Part shown: positions 16,886 to 26,128 of the stretch, piece by piece
Layout of the letters: each line of letters opens with the position of its first letter
Position numbering within the stretch: the stretch's first letter is position 1
DNA from: Deltaproteobacteria bacterium
GTDB taxonomy: Bacteria > Desulfobacterota > Desulfuromonadia > Geobacterales > Pseudopelobacteraceae
DNA length: 64,000 nt
Direction: 5' to 3'
NCBI GenBank assembly: GCA_021780495.1
Contig: JAJXYO010000009.1
Coordinates: 27,656-91,655, forward strand
The notes under the pieces: generated by a model
Databases searched by the model: none
Told to the model about the DNA's origin: nothing
What the model saw: only the letters and a program-made list of their open reading frames with translations
Translations under genes and position numbers: made by a program

Positions 16886-17352
16886 TCAGAATCCTCCAGG
16901 TATCTGATTATGCGCCCGGGGTTTCCAACGACTACCGCTTTGGTTGGTACATCCCTGGTCACGACGGAACCAGCCCCTATCATCGCCCCTGCACCGATCG
17001 TGATCCCGCAGAGAATAGTCGCATTGGCGCCGATTGAAGCGCCCCGCTCCACCACCGTTGAGCTAAGTTTAAAAGGCTGCTTGCTGCGCGGGAAAAGATC
17101 GTTGGTAAATGTGGCATTAGGCCCGACCATCACATCATCTTCCAGGCGGATACCATCCCAGATCTGGACACCGCACTTGATGGTGACCCGATCACCGATG
17201 ATCACATCGTTTTCTATGAAGACGTGGTCGCAGATGTTGCAGTCAGCGCCGATATGGGCACCCGGCAGCACATGTGCAAAAGCCCATATTCGTGAATTCA
17301 AGCCGATTGTTCCGCTTTCTACCAATGCATTCGGATGACAATAGAAGTCCAT
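16873..17352 (-). CDS. fdtC: Left-handed beta-helix N-acetyltransferase for a 3-amino-dideoxyhexose
   Basis: 159 residues built of hexapeptide repeats (for example [23 protein letters not shown] and [21 protein letters not shown]). This matches the FdtC/QdtC sugar-nucleotide acetyltransferases that N-acetylate the 3-amino group made by FdtB. GGGGAGG lies upstream of the ATG. It is first of the three overlapping fdt genes, which form a compact cassette of probable common origin. Confidence 0.83.
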   Translation of the reverse strand: MDFYCHPNALVESGTIGLNSRIWAFAHVLPGAHIGADCNICDHVFIENDVIIGDRVTIKCGVQIWDGIRLEDDVMVGPNATFTNDLFPRSKQPFKLSSTVVERGASIGANATILCGITIGAGAMIGAGSVVTRDVPTKAVVVGNPGRIIRYLEDSECIP

Positions 17353-17449
17353 CGCGTCCTCCCCTGTTAGGTGTCATACTGCTCTGACTATGACAGTCGT
17401 CAGATTTTTATTTAAAAAATATCCTTACAGCTGACAGTGATGACCAAGA

Positions 17450-18514
17450 TCATATATTAAGTTTTATCCTCATATCTCTGCGGAACTGCTTATTGGGAAG
17501 CAATGCTATGAGTAGCTTCATTACAGCCCTGTATATCTTAAAACCTATCGTAGTTCTATTCAATACATCCTGTATTTTATTCGCCAACTCTTTTGCTATC
17601 TGCTTTTTGTTCTCTGATCTAATTCTCAGGATAACTGCTTTTGCATAATGCATGTTTTTTTCTGTACTTGCCATGACAAGGCCCGCTGTTGCAAATCTGA
17701 AGGCATCGTCATACAACTTTTTTTGGACACAGAACTCGCCCATATTGATCAATATATACGCGAGAGTCTCGATTTTTTTGTCCGGCGGCACCAATTCTGA
17801 CACCACTTGGACCCGTGCGGGCAACCAACGCCAGAAATCTTTATGTACATTATGTTCGTGATGGCGATAAAGATACAAGACCGCTTCATCGAAACCAGTT
17901 TTATAATCCTGCCAGACTTTTATCGTAAACGGGAAGTCATCCAGCAAGAACTTTTCTCTCATCCAGGATAATTCAGTAAAGATTTTCCTCTTATAGACGG
18001 CACCTTGCGTCAATAAGCAGCCAAAACCGTCACTGGCGCAGATCAGGTCGGCAACATAGTGCTGCCCTTTTGATAACGCCTCGACGACTTCTCTGGTTTC
18101 AAACGGTTGAGGTGTTTTCGTGTTGTCATCGGTAATTATGGCTCCATTGCAATAAACTGCATCCAGATCCTGCTTCAAAATGATCTTGATTGAATGCTCT
18201 AATTTGTTGTCAGTGTATAAATCATCATGTGAGATTATAGAGACATAGTCACCTACAGAATGCTCAAAAGCCAATTGGAAAGATTTCGCGGCACCGCTAT
18301 TTTTTCCCGTAGAAATAAGCTTGAAGCCATATTTTTTCTGTAATGATCTTATCAGCTCTTGCGCTTCAACACTTGGAGAACAATCGTCAACGACTATAAA
18401 TTCCCAGTTTTTGTAGGTCTGGGCATAAACGGATTTTATACTTTCTTCCACATGCTTTAAATTATCGTAATAAGCCATCAGAACAGAGACTAAAGGCTGA
18501 TTATGTACATTCAT
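17450..18514 (-). CDS. GT2 family glycosyltransferase, AT-rich
   Basis: 354 residues with the GT-A start VSVLMAYYDNLKHVEESIKSV and VVDDCSPS, then IISHDDLY. GAGGTGA lies before the ATG. The gene and its flanks are visibly richer in A and T, and in AAA/ATT/TTT codons, than the genes on either side, which suggests later acquisition. The C-terminal third is helical and lysine-rich without a known domain. Donor and acceptor sugars are unknown. Confidence 0.83.
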   Translation of the reverse strand: MNVHNQPLVSVLMAYYDNLKHVEESIKSVYAQTYKNWEFIVVDDCSPSVEAQELIRSLQKKYGFKLISTGKNSGAAKSFQLAFEHSVGDYVSIISHDDLYTDNKLEHSIKIILKQDLDAVYCNGAIITDDNTKTPQPFETREVVEALSKGQHYVADLICASDGFGCLLTQGAVYKRKIFTELSWMREKFLLDDFPFTIKVWQDYKTGFDEAVLYLYRHHEHNVHKDFWRWLPARVQVVSELVPPDKKIETLAYILINMGEFCVQKKLYDDAFRFATAGLVMASTEKNMHYAKAVILRIRSENKKQIAKELANKIQDVLNRTTIGFKIYRAVMKLLIALLPNKQFRRDMRIKLNI

Positions 18515-18558
18515 ATATCACCTCGATAGAAGCCAATATCCGGTTTGACGCTCCGTTA

Positions 18559-20448
18559 TTACACTAATCTTATCCGATCCAGCACCAATTGCACCGCCTC
18601 ATCAACACTCATCTTCGTCGTATCGATGACCAATGCCGGTGTCTCGGGTGGTTCGTAGGGGGCATTAACCCCGGTAAAATTGGGAATCTGGCCCTGCCTG
18701 GCTTTTTTGTACAGCCCCTTGGGATCTCGTCGCTCGCACTCTTCCAGCGGTGTGCTGACGTATATTTCAAAAAACTCCCCGTCGGCGGACAGTTTTCTGA
18801 CCATTTCCCGCTCAGACCGATAGGGTGAAATGAACGCGGTGATCACGATTAACCCGGCGTCGGTCATCAATCTGGTTACCTCACCGACCCGACGGATGTT
18901 CTCGACCCGGTCAGCCTCGGTAAACCCCAGATCCTTATTGAGGCCATGGCGTACGTTGTCACCATCCAGCAGCATCGTATGACGCCCCAGTTCACACAGT
19001 TTTTGTTCCAGTGCATTGGCGACGGTCGATTTGCCGGATCCGGAAAGTCCGGTGAGCCAGATCACACAAGGGCGTTGGCCTTTGAGATCACAACGGACTT
19101 CTCGTGTAACCTGCAGCGCCTGCCAGTGAACATTGGTGGCCCGCCGCAAGGCAAAATCAATCATCCCCGCCCCTACGGTGGCATTCGTCATACGATCTAT
19201 GAGGATGAAACTTCCGGTTGCTCTATTTTCGCGATACGGATCAAACGAGATCGCCTTGTCCAATGAGAGATTGCACACGCCGATCTCGTTCAGCGCCAAT
19301 GTTTTAGCCGGTTCATGCAGCAAGGTGTTGATATTGACCTTGTATTTGAGCGTCGTCACCTGAGCCGGCACGGTGACCGGCCCGCATTTGAGCAGGTAAT
19401 TTCGACCGGGAAACATCGCTTCCTCATGCAACCAGACCAGCCTGGCCTCAAACTGGTCGGCATGCTCCGGACGATGCTGCGGGTCGGCAAAAAGATCGCC
19501 GCGACTGATATCGATGTCGTCAGCCATCGTAAGGGTGACAGCCTGTCCGGCAATGGCTTCCGGCAGATCACCATCCATGGTAACAATGCGCATCACGCGA
19601 CTGCTCTTGCCTGAGGCAGAGACAATGACCTCGTCACCGGGACAGATTCGCCCCGAGGCGATTATCCCGCAAAAGCCGCGAAAATCCAGATCGGGACGGT
19701 TAACCCGCTGAACGGCCATGCGAAATGGTTTTGCAACCGCGTCCTCGGCCACATCGACACGTTCAAGATACTCCATCAAGGTCAGACCGCTATGCCAGCA
19801 GGTGTGGGGACTGGCCGTCAGCACATTATCACCTTGCAGGGCGGATATGGGGATAGCGGTAATGTCAACAAACCCCAAGCCGGCGGCAAAGGCTTCGTAC
19901 TCCTCGCGAATGGCATGGAATCGGGATGCGGAATAATCAACCAGATCCATTTTATTGATTGCCAGGACCACATGACGAATCCCCACCAGTGACACCAGAT
20001 AGCTGTGGCGCTTCGTCTGGGTCAGTACCCCTTTACGCGCATCCACGAGAATGACCGCAACCTCTGCGGTTGAGGCGCCGGTCACCATATTTCGGGTGTA
20101 TTGTACGTGCCCTGGTGTGTCAGCAACGATGAACTTACGCGTCTCTGTGGAAAAAAAGCGGTAGGCGACATCAATGGTGATCCCCTGCTCGCGCTCGGCC
20201 TGCAATCCATCCATGAGCAGGGCATAGTCGATATCGCCGCCCTGTGTGCCGATCCGTTTGCTGTCAGCCTCCAGAGCAGCCAGCTGATCATCAAAAATCA
20301 TCTTTGAATCCCACAGCAGCCGGCCAATCAGGGTGCTTTTGCCGTCGTCGACGCTGCCGCAGGTGATAAAGCGCAACATCCCTTTCTCGGCCTGATTTTC
20401 GAGATAGGCATGAATATCGGTTGCGATCAGGGCGGATTGATGAGCCAT
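18559..20448 (-). CDS. cysNC: Bifunctional sulfate adenylyltransferase subunit 1 / adenylylsulfate kinase (CysNC, NodQ-like)
   Basis: 629 residues. The N-terminal CysN GTPase has GSVDDGKST (P-loop), [12 protein letters not shown] and NKMDLVD; the EF-Tu-like barrel follows; the C-terminal APS kinase (from about residue 455) has GLSGSGKST and [14 protein letters not shown]. It would activate sulfate to PAPS for assimilation or for sulfation of surface glycans, but needs CysD. The ATG at 20448 overlaps the stop of a leftover cysD tail (TGATG); a full cysD is not present here. No sulfotransferase is recognisable in the window. Confidence 0.92.
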   Translation of the reverse strand: MAHQSALIATDIHAYLENQAEKGMLRFITCGSVDDGKSTLIGRLLWDSKMIFDDQLAALEADSKRIGTQGGDIDYALLMDGLQAEREQGITIDVAYRFFSTETRKFIVADTPGHVQYTRNMVTGASTAEVAVILVDARKGVLTQTKRHSYLVSLVGIRHVVLAINKMDLVDYSASRFHAIREEYEAFAAGLGFVDITAIPISALQGDNVLTASPHTCWHSGLTLMEYLERVDVAEDAVAKPFRMAVQRVNRPDLDFRGFCGIIASGRICPGDEVIVSASGKSSRVMRIVTMDGDLPEAIAGQAVTLTMADDIDISRGDLFADPQHRPEHADQFEARLVWLHEEAMFPGRNYLLKCGPVTVPAQVTTLKYKVNINTLLHEPAKTLALNEIGVCNLSLDKAISFDPYRENRATGSFILIDRMTNATVGAGMIDFALRRATNVHWQALQVTREVRCDLKGQRPCVIWLTGLSGSGKSTVANALEQKLCELGRHTMLLDGDNVRHGLNKDLGFTEADRVENIRRVGEVTRLMTDAGLIVITAFISPYRSEREMVRKLSADGEFFEIYVSTPLEECERRDPKGLYKKARQGQIPNFTGVNAPYEPPETPALVIDTTKMSVDEAVQLVLDRIRLV

Positions 20449-20519
20449 CAGCAATACCCCTCCGGCTGGTTCTTTTCCAACAAGCGGGCCTGGCCGTGGT
20501 CGATCAATCGCTCCTGCCT
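20448..20519 (-). pseudogene. cysD: C-terminal remnant of cysD (sulfate adenylyltransferase subunit 2)
   Basis: The minus strand reads [18 protein letters not shown] then PEGYC and a TGA that overlaps the cysNC ATG. This matches the conserved end of CysD, where an (R)xIDxDQAxSMExKKxxGYF-like tail is usual. Upstream of it the frame degenerates into a Cys/Ile-rich stretch and reaches a stop near 20177-20179 of the flanking frame (20577-20579), within the next gene's end region. So only about 23 codons of cysD survive and the rest has been replaced by the heptosyltransferase gene. Confidence 0.75.
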
Positions 20520-20566
20520 ACAATAACAACAGAAGAGAACAAGGGAGATGATTGCGGGCACAAACG

Positions 20567-21586
20567 TCATCTTCCGTTATGTTGTTGGAGCATGGTAACA
20601 ATACAATCAAACACCTCACCCACCTCGATCTTCTCCATACATTCCAGATACACAGGGTTTATACACTTCTTGGCCAAACAGGGCACACACGGCACTTCCG
20701 GGTGACGAACAACAACATGCCCCGCACCGACCGGACCAGTCCGGTCAGGATCAATCGCCCCGAACAGTGCTACTACTCGTGTCCCCACGGCAGTGGCAAG
20801 ATGCAACGGACCGGTGTCACCACTCACCAACGTGACGCAGCGCTTCAAAACTGCTCCGAGTGTGAGCAATGACGTTGCAGCAATGAGATTAAGTGGTGGC
20901 TGTTCCATTCCATTTGCAATGGAGTCATAGAGATGTTGTTCCCCCGGCCCCCCCACAACTACCACCCCAACATCTAATTCCCGCTGCAACCGCTCGATCA
21001 ACGCGGTAAATTTATGCGGCGGCCAACACTTAATGAGACTGCTGGCTCCAGGATTCACGGCGATCAGCGTTTTATCCGTTAAACCAGCTTGCATGATCAG
21101 GTTATCGGCACACCGTTCATCTTCAACAGGAATACACAGTTCCAGTTCAAGGTTCACGAGATCAGTGTCAATTCCCAATGGACGAATTGTTTCAAGATGG
21201 TTTATCACCGCGTGGACATGTCTCGTTCGTGTTTTGTGGTACACGAGAACCTTGCGCGGCAAGGCGGCCAGTGTTATCAGCCAGGTGCCGATATTGGAAC
21301 GCTGATAATTTATCACCATATCGTAGCGAGTGGTAACGATCTGCCACAAAAGCCGAAAGAAAGCGGCATAACCTTTATGCCGCCCTTTCCGGTCGTATGT
21401 CAGCACCTCTGCAACATGCGGATTATGGGAGAAGAGCGGAACCGTTCCCTCAATTCCAACCATGACCGTAATCCGTGCATCAGGCATGATCCGCTTGAGT
21501 TCCCTGATGGTGGGGGTGATCTGCAACAGATCCCCAATTGCACCGGGCTTGATCACCAATATGGACGAAATGGATTCCAGTCTCAT
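20567..21586 (-). CDS. GT9 glycosyltransferase (ADP-heptose:LPS heptosyltransferase-like)
   Basis: 339 residues from the ATG at 21586 (GAGGA nine bases upstream); the open frame extends to 21661 without support. Family signatures are ILVIKPGAIGDLLQITP at the N-terminus, NPGASSLIKCWP and VSGDTGPLHLATAVGT near the C-terminus, and a final CVPCLAKKC cysteine cluster. It is one of three GT9 enzymes in the cluster (with those at 13283 and 26897) and likely a third heptosyltransferase acting on the core. It abuts the cysD remnant, so its insertion may have removed cysD. Confidence 0.87.
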   Translation of the reverse strand: MRLESISSILVIKPGAIGDLLQITPTIRELKRIMPDARITVMVGIEGTVPLFSHNPHVAEVLTYDRKGRHKGYAAFFRLLWQIVTTRYDMVINYQRSNIGTWLITLAALPRKVLVYHKTRTRHVHAVINHLETIRPLGIDTDLVNLELELCIPVEDERCADNLIMQAGLTDKTLIAVNPGASSLIKCWPPHKFTALIERLQRELDVGVVVVGGPGEQHLYDSIANGMEQPPLNLIAATSLLTLGAVLKRCVTLVSGDTGPLHLATAVGTRVVALFGAIDPDRTGPVGAGHVVVRHPEVPCVPCLAKKCINPVYLECMEKIEVGEVFDCIVTMLQQHNGR

Positions 21587-21803
21587 AGTTTTTGTTTCCT
21601 CATCTATATTGGCTGACGAAGGGGACATCTCAAAACGTGCGGAGGAGAATAAATGTTGCAACGCCTCTCAGGTTCAGCTGGTGCCGTACTGTTAAAACGG
21701 GTCCGGTTCGCACTCTCCTATTGCCTTGGAAAGAAGGATCAGGGCCTTCATCCGCCATAATGGCGTGAAGCTGCGAAACCTACCATATACACGACTGAAT
21801 CTG
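21587..21803. other. 217-bp gap with possible glycosyltransferase remnant
   Basis: No intact gene. On the minus strand, in-frame codons from about 21800 to 21692 read RFSRVYGRFRSFTPLWRMK followed by a short tail and a stop. This resembles the C-terminal end of the neighbouring GT2 enzymes (for example YRLYTPYWQMK at the end of the gene at 14329), so it may be a relic of a deleted glycosyltransferase. Evidence is similarity by eye only. Confidence 0.3.
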
Positions 21804-22757
21804 TTATCGCTTAACTCGTAAGCGGATTGACAGAACCAGCTTCCACAACGGATTAAGCGCCTTATACAACGGAATCAAACGCGTAAACCTCTTGACGGGA
21901 ATATAGCGGGAGATGATCTGTTCCGCTTGTTCACGACTCAAGACGCCCTGGTGCCGATACCCCTTCCAGACCCGGTACCACTGGACATAATAGAGGGCCG
22001 CTTCCAACAAACGGGGAAATCGCAACCCGGAGGCATGCAAATAAGCATCGTAGAGACGTAATGCCTCCTCAAGATGGACCAATTCCCCAGCATTGCGCAC
22101 CGTCTGCTGCTCCGGGTGGCGCCTGAACGCTGCCAGCGACTCACGCTCACACCAGATGTCACCCTGCAGCAGCAGGTGAAACCACATCTCCAGATCGACC
22201 GTCTGACGGTAATCGTTATTAAAACCGCGCTGAGCCTGCTGTTTGCGGAACATGACAACGCTTGGTTCACCGATGTAGTTTTGCGCCGCAGTCAAACAGT
22301 CCCGAATTGCCCGGAGCCCCGACACGGGACGCCCGGTCGGCGTAAACCCACGTTCCGCCATAATATTACCATTGGGGTCGATGAAATTGCGAAAGGAGCA
22401 AGCCAGGGTCACATTCTGATTCCGGTCGAGTATCCCGGCCAGGCGTTCGATGTTGTGAGGCGAAGAAAGCAGGTCATCACCAAACAGGAACTTGATGTAT
22501 TCGCCGCGGGCAAGTTCCAGGCAGCGGTTCCAGTTGGGGACCATACCGATATTCGTGACGTTGGTGACAAAGCGGACCGAGGAAGAGCGTTCGGCAAACC
22601 CGGCGGCGATATCGGCACTGCCATCAGTAGAGCAATCATCTACGATCAGAACCTCGAAGCTGTCATAGCGTTGTGCAAGCGCAGATTCTACAGCAGCGGT
22701 GAGGTAGTTGGCAGAATTATACACCGGGATGCAGATGCTGACCTTTGGATTGCTCAT
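21804..22757 (-). CDS. GT2 family glycosyltransferase
   Basis: 317 residues from the ATG at 22757 (AGGG six bases upstream; the frame opens from a TTG at 22775). GT-A motifs are VSICIPVYNSANYL, VLIVDDCSTDGS and FLFGDDLLSSP. Closely related to the GT2 at 14329-15291 across the first 110 residues and in the VDLEM(W/C)FHLL region. It probably acts on the same type of acceptor in the LPS core or O-unit. The leader carries a large perfect hairpin. Confidence 0.86.
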   Translation of the reverse strand: MSNPKVSICIPVYNSANYLTAAVESALAQRYDSFEVLIVDDCSTDGSADIAAGFAERSSSVRFVTNVTNIGMVPNWNRCLELARGEYIKFLFGDDLLSSPHNIERLAGILDRNQNVTLACSFRNFIDPNGNIMAERGFTPTGRPVSGLRAIRDCLTAAQNYIGEPSVVMFRKQQAQRGFNNDYRQTVDLEMWFHLLLQGDIWCERESLAAFRRHPEQQTVRNAGELVHLEEALRLYDAYLHASGLRFPRLLEAALYYVQWYRVWKGYRHQGVLSREQAEQIISRYIPVKRFTRLIPLYKALNPLWKLVLSIRLRVKR

Positions 22758-22769
22758 CAATGTCCCTAT

Positions 22770-22811
22770 CCGCAAGACACTGCTAAAAAGGCCGCTAGCA
22801 GTGTCTTGCGG
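22770..22811. repeat. Perfect 16-bp inverted repeat in the GT2 leader
   Basis: CCGCAAGACACTGCTA (22770-22785) and TAGCAGTGTCTTGCGG (22796-22811) are exact reverse complements with a 10-nt loop. The hairpin ends 12 nt before the GT2 start codon, right beside its ribosome site. No terminal T-tract is seen on either strand, so it is not a standard terminator. It could be a message stabiliser, an attenuator, or the footprint of an excised element. Confidence 0.75.
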
Positions 22812-22903
22812 TTAATCCAACCTTCTCTTTTGTATAGTAAAACAAGCACTCGCAGTGTCAATAAGTCCACTCAGGGTGATCACCCCCACCTCCCCTGACA
22901 ATC

Positions 22904-23836
22904 TCATCCCGTGCGGGCCAAGATCTGGCGGTCTCTCAGGACTGCATGCGCCTTTTCTTGTTTTCTCAGTGCACTGACCTTAGCAAGGCGGCGCAATGCA
23001 CCGAAGAACGAACAATAGTAATTAAAATCTCCCCACAAAAAGCTTACGCAAAGCCTTATCAAAACGTAGGCAGCATGGCTGGCCATCAAACTACGATCCG
23101 TCAGGTTGACCCAGTGAAACAGGAACCTGTTGCGAAAATAAATGCGGCGTTTTCGGCGTTTTCCCAATTTGCCGATAGTGGCGCTTGACTGGTGGTACAC
23201 CGTTGATCGTGGATCATAGATGCTTTTCCAGCCTCGCTTCCAGGCACGGTATGAAAGATCTACGTCTTCAAAAAGATAGGGCGAATACAACTCCGAGTAT
23301 CCGCCTAACGCTCTGAATTTAGACAGATCATAGAGAGCACAGGCCCCGGTCGCATACAGATTTTCTCTGCCGGACACTTGCTGGTCAATCTTGGCGAATC
23401 CTCCCTTGAGAAAACCTTTGCCATATAATCCGAATACAGCCCCCTGGTTTGTACCTTCGCTGGCGGCTAGAATGTTCGGTGTTACGGCAAAGACATCCGA
23501 CTGTACAAAATGTTCCACAAGCGGCGTTACAAAACCGGGACAGACCAACACATCGCTGTTAATGCAGAGGACTAAGGTAAAACGCGCCACCGCCATACCC
23601 CGATTGCAGGTCCCTGAAAATCCTAGATTTATCCCGTTGACAATCAGGTTGACCTGAGGAAAATGATCCTTAACCAGCCGGCAGCTCCCATCAGAGCTGC
23701 AATCATCCACGATGATCAGCTCCCATTCCCCACCCCATTCCTCAAGTGCTGCAATCAGGGGCGGTAGATTGGCGGTCAGCAATGATTCGCCGTTATAGTT
23801 CGGCATGACAACCGACAGTCCGGCAGGCAGCATCAC
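22904..23836 (-). CDS. GT2 family glycosyltransferase, rhamnosyltransferase-like
   Basis: 310 residues: LSVVMPNYNGESLL, IIVDDCSSDGS, LVLCINSDVLVCPG (DxD-type motif) and the C-terminal YLFEDVDLSYRAWKRGW typical of the WcaA/RfbN-like branch that transfers deoxyhexoses. The first codons overlap the stop of the next gene upstream (23833) by four nt. Probably extends a core or O-antigen chain. No transmembrane segments beyond one weak hydrophobic stretch near the end. Confidence 0.86.
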   Translation of the reverse strand: MMLPAGLSVVMPNYNGESLLTANLPPLIAALEEWGGEWELIIVDDCSSDGSCRLVKDHFPQVNLIVNGINLGFSGTCNRGMAVARFTLVLCINSDVLVCPGFVTPLVEHFVQSDVFAVTPNILAASEGTNQGAVFGLYGKGFLKGGFAKIDQQVSGRENLYATGACALYDLSKFRALGGYSELYSPYLFEDVDLSYRAWKRGWKSIYDPRSTVYHQSSATIGKLGKRRKRRIYFRNRFLFHWVNLTDRSLMASHAAYVLIRLCVSFLWGDFNYYCSFFGALRRLAKVSALRKQEKAHAVLRDRQILARTG

Positions 23837-24957
23837 GCAACCGCCTCTGTATTCTTAAGTGATTTGTCGAGCAGAGAGCGATAATATTCAAAATGCCTGC
23901 AACACATCATATCCATCGTAAAGAACTCTTCAACCACGCAGCGCCCCTCCCGCCCTAAGGCACGCAGTCTCTCGCCATCACGCAACAGTCCGGCCAAAGC
24001 AGCGGCAAACTCCTGGATGCCTCCGTCCACCAGTATCCCGCCGCCGTGACGTACAATCTCGCGGATACCGCCACTGTTATAGGCAATCAGCGGCGTCATG
24101 GCCGCCAGAGACTCGATATGGACAATACCGAACCCCTCATGACGATAGGTGGAAAGGGACACATCAAAATCAAAAAACAGATCCGGAATACGGGCACGGT
24201 CAATGCGGCCGGAAATTATAAAATTTTCCTGAAGACCGTTTGTTTCGATCTTTTTTCGCAGTTCGGCAATCATTTCCGCAGAACCTGCGCCCACCACGGC
24301 AATCGTGATACCTGGAAATTCATCCCGTACAAGGTTCGCAACATCCACCAGCTCAGCCTGGTTTTTCCAGAGATCCCCTACCATTCCGACCAGTGGAAAA
24401 GAACGTTGTTCAAAAAGCCTGCGCGGACGCAGGTCATTTACCTTTTCGCTACACTCAACCTGCGGCAGAAACGTGCCGTAGGGAATGATCTCGGTCCGCT
24501 CCCTGAGACCGTCGTTATTGGCAAAAAACGACTCTCCGGTATATTCCGAGGTACAGATGACCCCATCAAATCGTCGCAAGAGCGGATAGCGCCTGCCGGT
24601 CGGCGAATGGAATACCGCTACCATGAGCGGCGTTTTTTTCATGCAAGGTTGCACCATTTTCAGGGCAGCATAGACCGGGTAGATATTGTGTTCACGGTTG
24701 ATCGACACGATATCGGGCTGTTCCTGATACAAAGCACGGGCCAGTGTGAACAGTGAAGTCAGCCTTCCGATGCCTCCGCGAAAAACCCTTCGAACGGGAA
24801 ACCCTTGCGCTTCGGCCGTATCACCCAGCACACTTTCGTTCCGAACAAAGAAGACCGTCTCGCACCCTCGCTCGCTTCTGAACCAACGAGCCAGATCAAG
24901 CTGGTTCTCCTCGCAACCACTCACATTGCGGGCATTATTGACCGTTACTATTTTCAT
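23833..24957 (-). CDS. GT4 family glycosyltransferase
   Basis: 374 residues from the ATG at 24957 (MKIVTVNNARNVSG); an open extension to 24993 is ignored because the paralogue next door starts at the equivalent position. GT-B fold: N-terminal lobe with ISINREHNIYP-type motif and FHSPTGRRYP, C-terminal lobe with GMVGDLWKNQ and the nucleotide-binding HEGFGIVHIESLAAMTP. It is a tandem paralogue of the gene at 25025-26128. Ribosome site is weak, suggesting translational coupling or low expression. Confidence 0.85.
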   Translation of the reverse strand: MKIVTVNNARNVSGCEENQLDLARWFRSERGCETVFFVRNESVLGDTAEAQGFPVRRVFRGGIGRLTSLFTLARALYQEQPDIVSINREHNIYPVYAALKMVQPCMKKTPLMVAVFHSPTGRRYPLLRRFDGVICTSEYTGESFFANNDGLRERTEIIPYGTFLPQVECSEKVNDLRPRRLFEQRSFPLVGMVGDLWKNQAELVDVANLVRDEFPGITIAVVGAGSAEMIAELRKKIETNGLQENFIISGRIDRARIPDLFFDFDVSLSTYRHEGFGIVHIESLAAMTPLIAYNSGGIREIVRHGGGILVDGGIQEFAAALAGLLRDGERLRALGREGRCVVEEFFTMDMMCCRHFEYYRSLLDKSLKNTEAVA

Positions 24958-25024
24958 GTTGATGTATGCCGTACAAAGCAGGCGGTCACACAATCCAGTA
25001 GATGATAAAAACTATCGACGCGCT

Positions 25025-26128
25025 TCATGCCCTTGTCTCCTCGACGATAGCCCGGTAAAATTCAAAATGTTTGCGGCCCATGGCTTCAATACTGAACCCG
25101 GCTTCAGCAACGCGCCTTCCGTCTGCCGACTTTCTGTTCCTCTCCTCGTGGTTTCTCAACAGCTGCCCAACCGCCTGTGCAAACTCTGCCGGACCGCCGT
25201 CAACAAGGATACTCCCGCCTTTTTCGAGAATTTCAACCAGTCCGCCAGCACGATACGCGACTACCGGCGTGCCGGAAGCGAGGGATTCAATATGCACAAT
25301 GCCAAATCCCTCGTTGCGGTGGGTTGACACCGACAGGTCGAAATCGTAGAACACGTCCGGTATCGATGATCTGGGTATTCTTGGAACAAGTTCAAAATTG
25401 CGTTCAAGACCGCAGGATGCAATCCGGTCCCGCAATTGCGAAAAATTCGCCTGACCTTCGCCGCCGACGATCGCAACGCATAATGAAGGAAACTCTTTTA
25501 TCAGGAGTTGCGTTATTGGTATCAGTTCTTCCTGGTTCTTCCAAAGCTCTCCCACCATTCCGATCAACGGAAAACCGCGGTCTTTGAAAAATTGGCGGGG
25601 CCTGTCAGGCTCAGATTTAACCACCTTCGGCGCAGGTGGCAGCTGTATGCCATAATGAATAACGGCACTCATTTTCGGCAGTCTTGGATTCGCCTTCATA
25701 AATGAAGATGCGGTAAAGCGCGACGTGGCGATTGTGCCATCAAATGACCGCAAAATTGGGTAGCGTCTTCCGGTTGGTGTGTGAAAGACCATGACCATTT
25801 TCGGACGTCGTTTGAGGAAAGGCCTGGCCAGGAGTGACGCCAACCAGGTCGGATAAATGTTGTGTTCGCGATTGACGGAGATAATATCGGGCTGTTCACT
25901 GACGAACATGCGAGCAAGACGTACAATCGAAGCTATTTTACCGCCGGTTCTTGAAAAACAGGGTGTAAAGGAAAACGATTCCTCTCCAAGACGGTCGGCA
26001 AATACGCTCTTTTCGCGGACTGCAAACGACAGGCGGACTCCAGCCGTCGTAAGCCAGTGTCCCAGATCGATCAGGTGCTCCTCGGCACCGCTGCACAACC
26101 TCGCATTATTAATAAAAACAAGCTTCAC
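25025..26128 (-). CDS. GT4 family glycosyltransferase (tandem paralogue)
   Basis: 367 residues from a GTG at 26128, with GGAG ahead, overlapping the stop of the upstream GT2 gene by one nt. Shares ISVNREHNIYP, FHTPTGRRYPILRSFDG, GMVGELWKNQEEL and NEGFGIVHIESLASGTP with the next gene downstream. The pair arose by duplication and probably adds two related sugars, perhaps in successive steps of core assembly. Donor unknown. Confidence 0.86.
   Translation of the reverse strand: MKLVFINNARLCSGAEEHLIDLGHWLTTAGVRLSFAVREKSVFADRLGEESFSFTPCFSRTGGKIASIVRLARMFVSEQPDIISVNREHNIYPTWLASLLARPFLKRRPKMVMVFHTPTGRRYPILRSFDGTIATSRFTASSFMKANPRLPKMSAVIHYGIQLPPAPKVVKSEPDRPRQFFKDRGFPLIGMVGELWKNQEELIPITQLLIKEFPSLCVAIVGGEGQANFSQLRDRIASCGLERNFELVPRIPRSSIPDVFYDFDLSVSTHRNEGFGIVHIESLASGTPVVAYRAGGLVEILEKGGSILVDGGPAEFAQAVGQLLRNHEERNRKSADGRRVAEAGFSIEAMGRKHFEFYRAIVEETRA

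Noticed and set aside
16442..17338. 298-residue plus-strand ORF antisense to fdtA and fdtC
   Set aside because: Mirrors hexapeptide repeats of fdtC as a repetitive shadow; no ribosome site.
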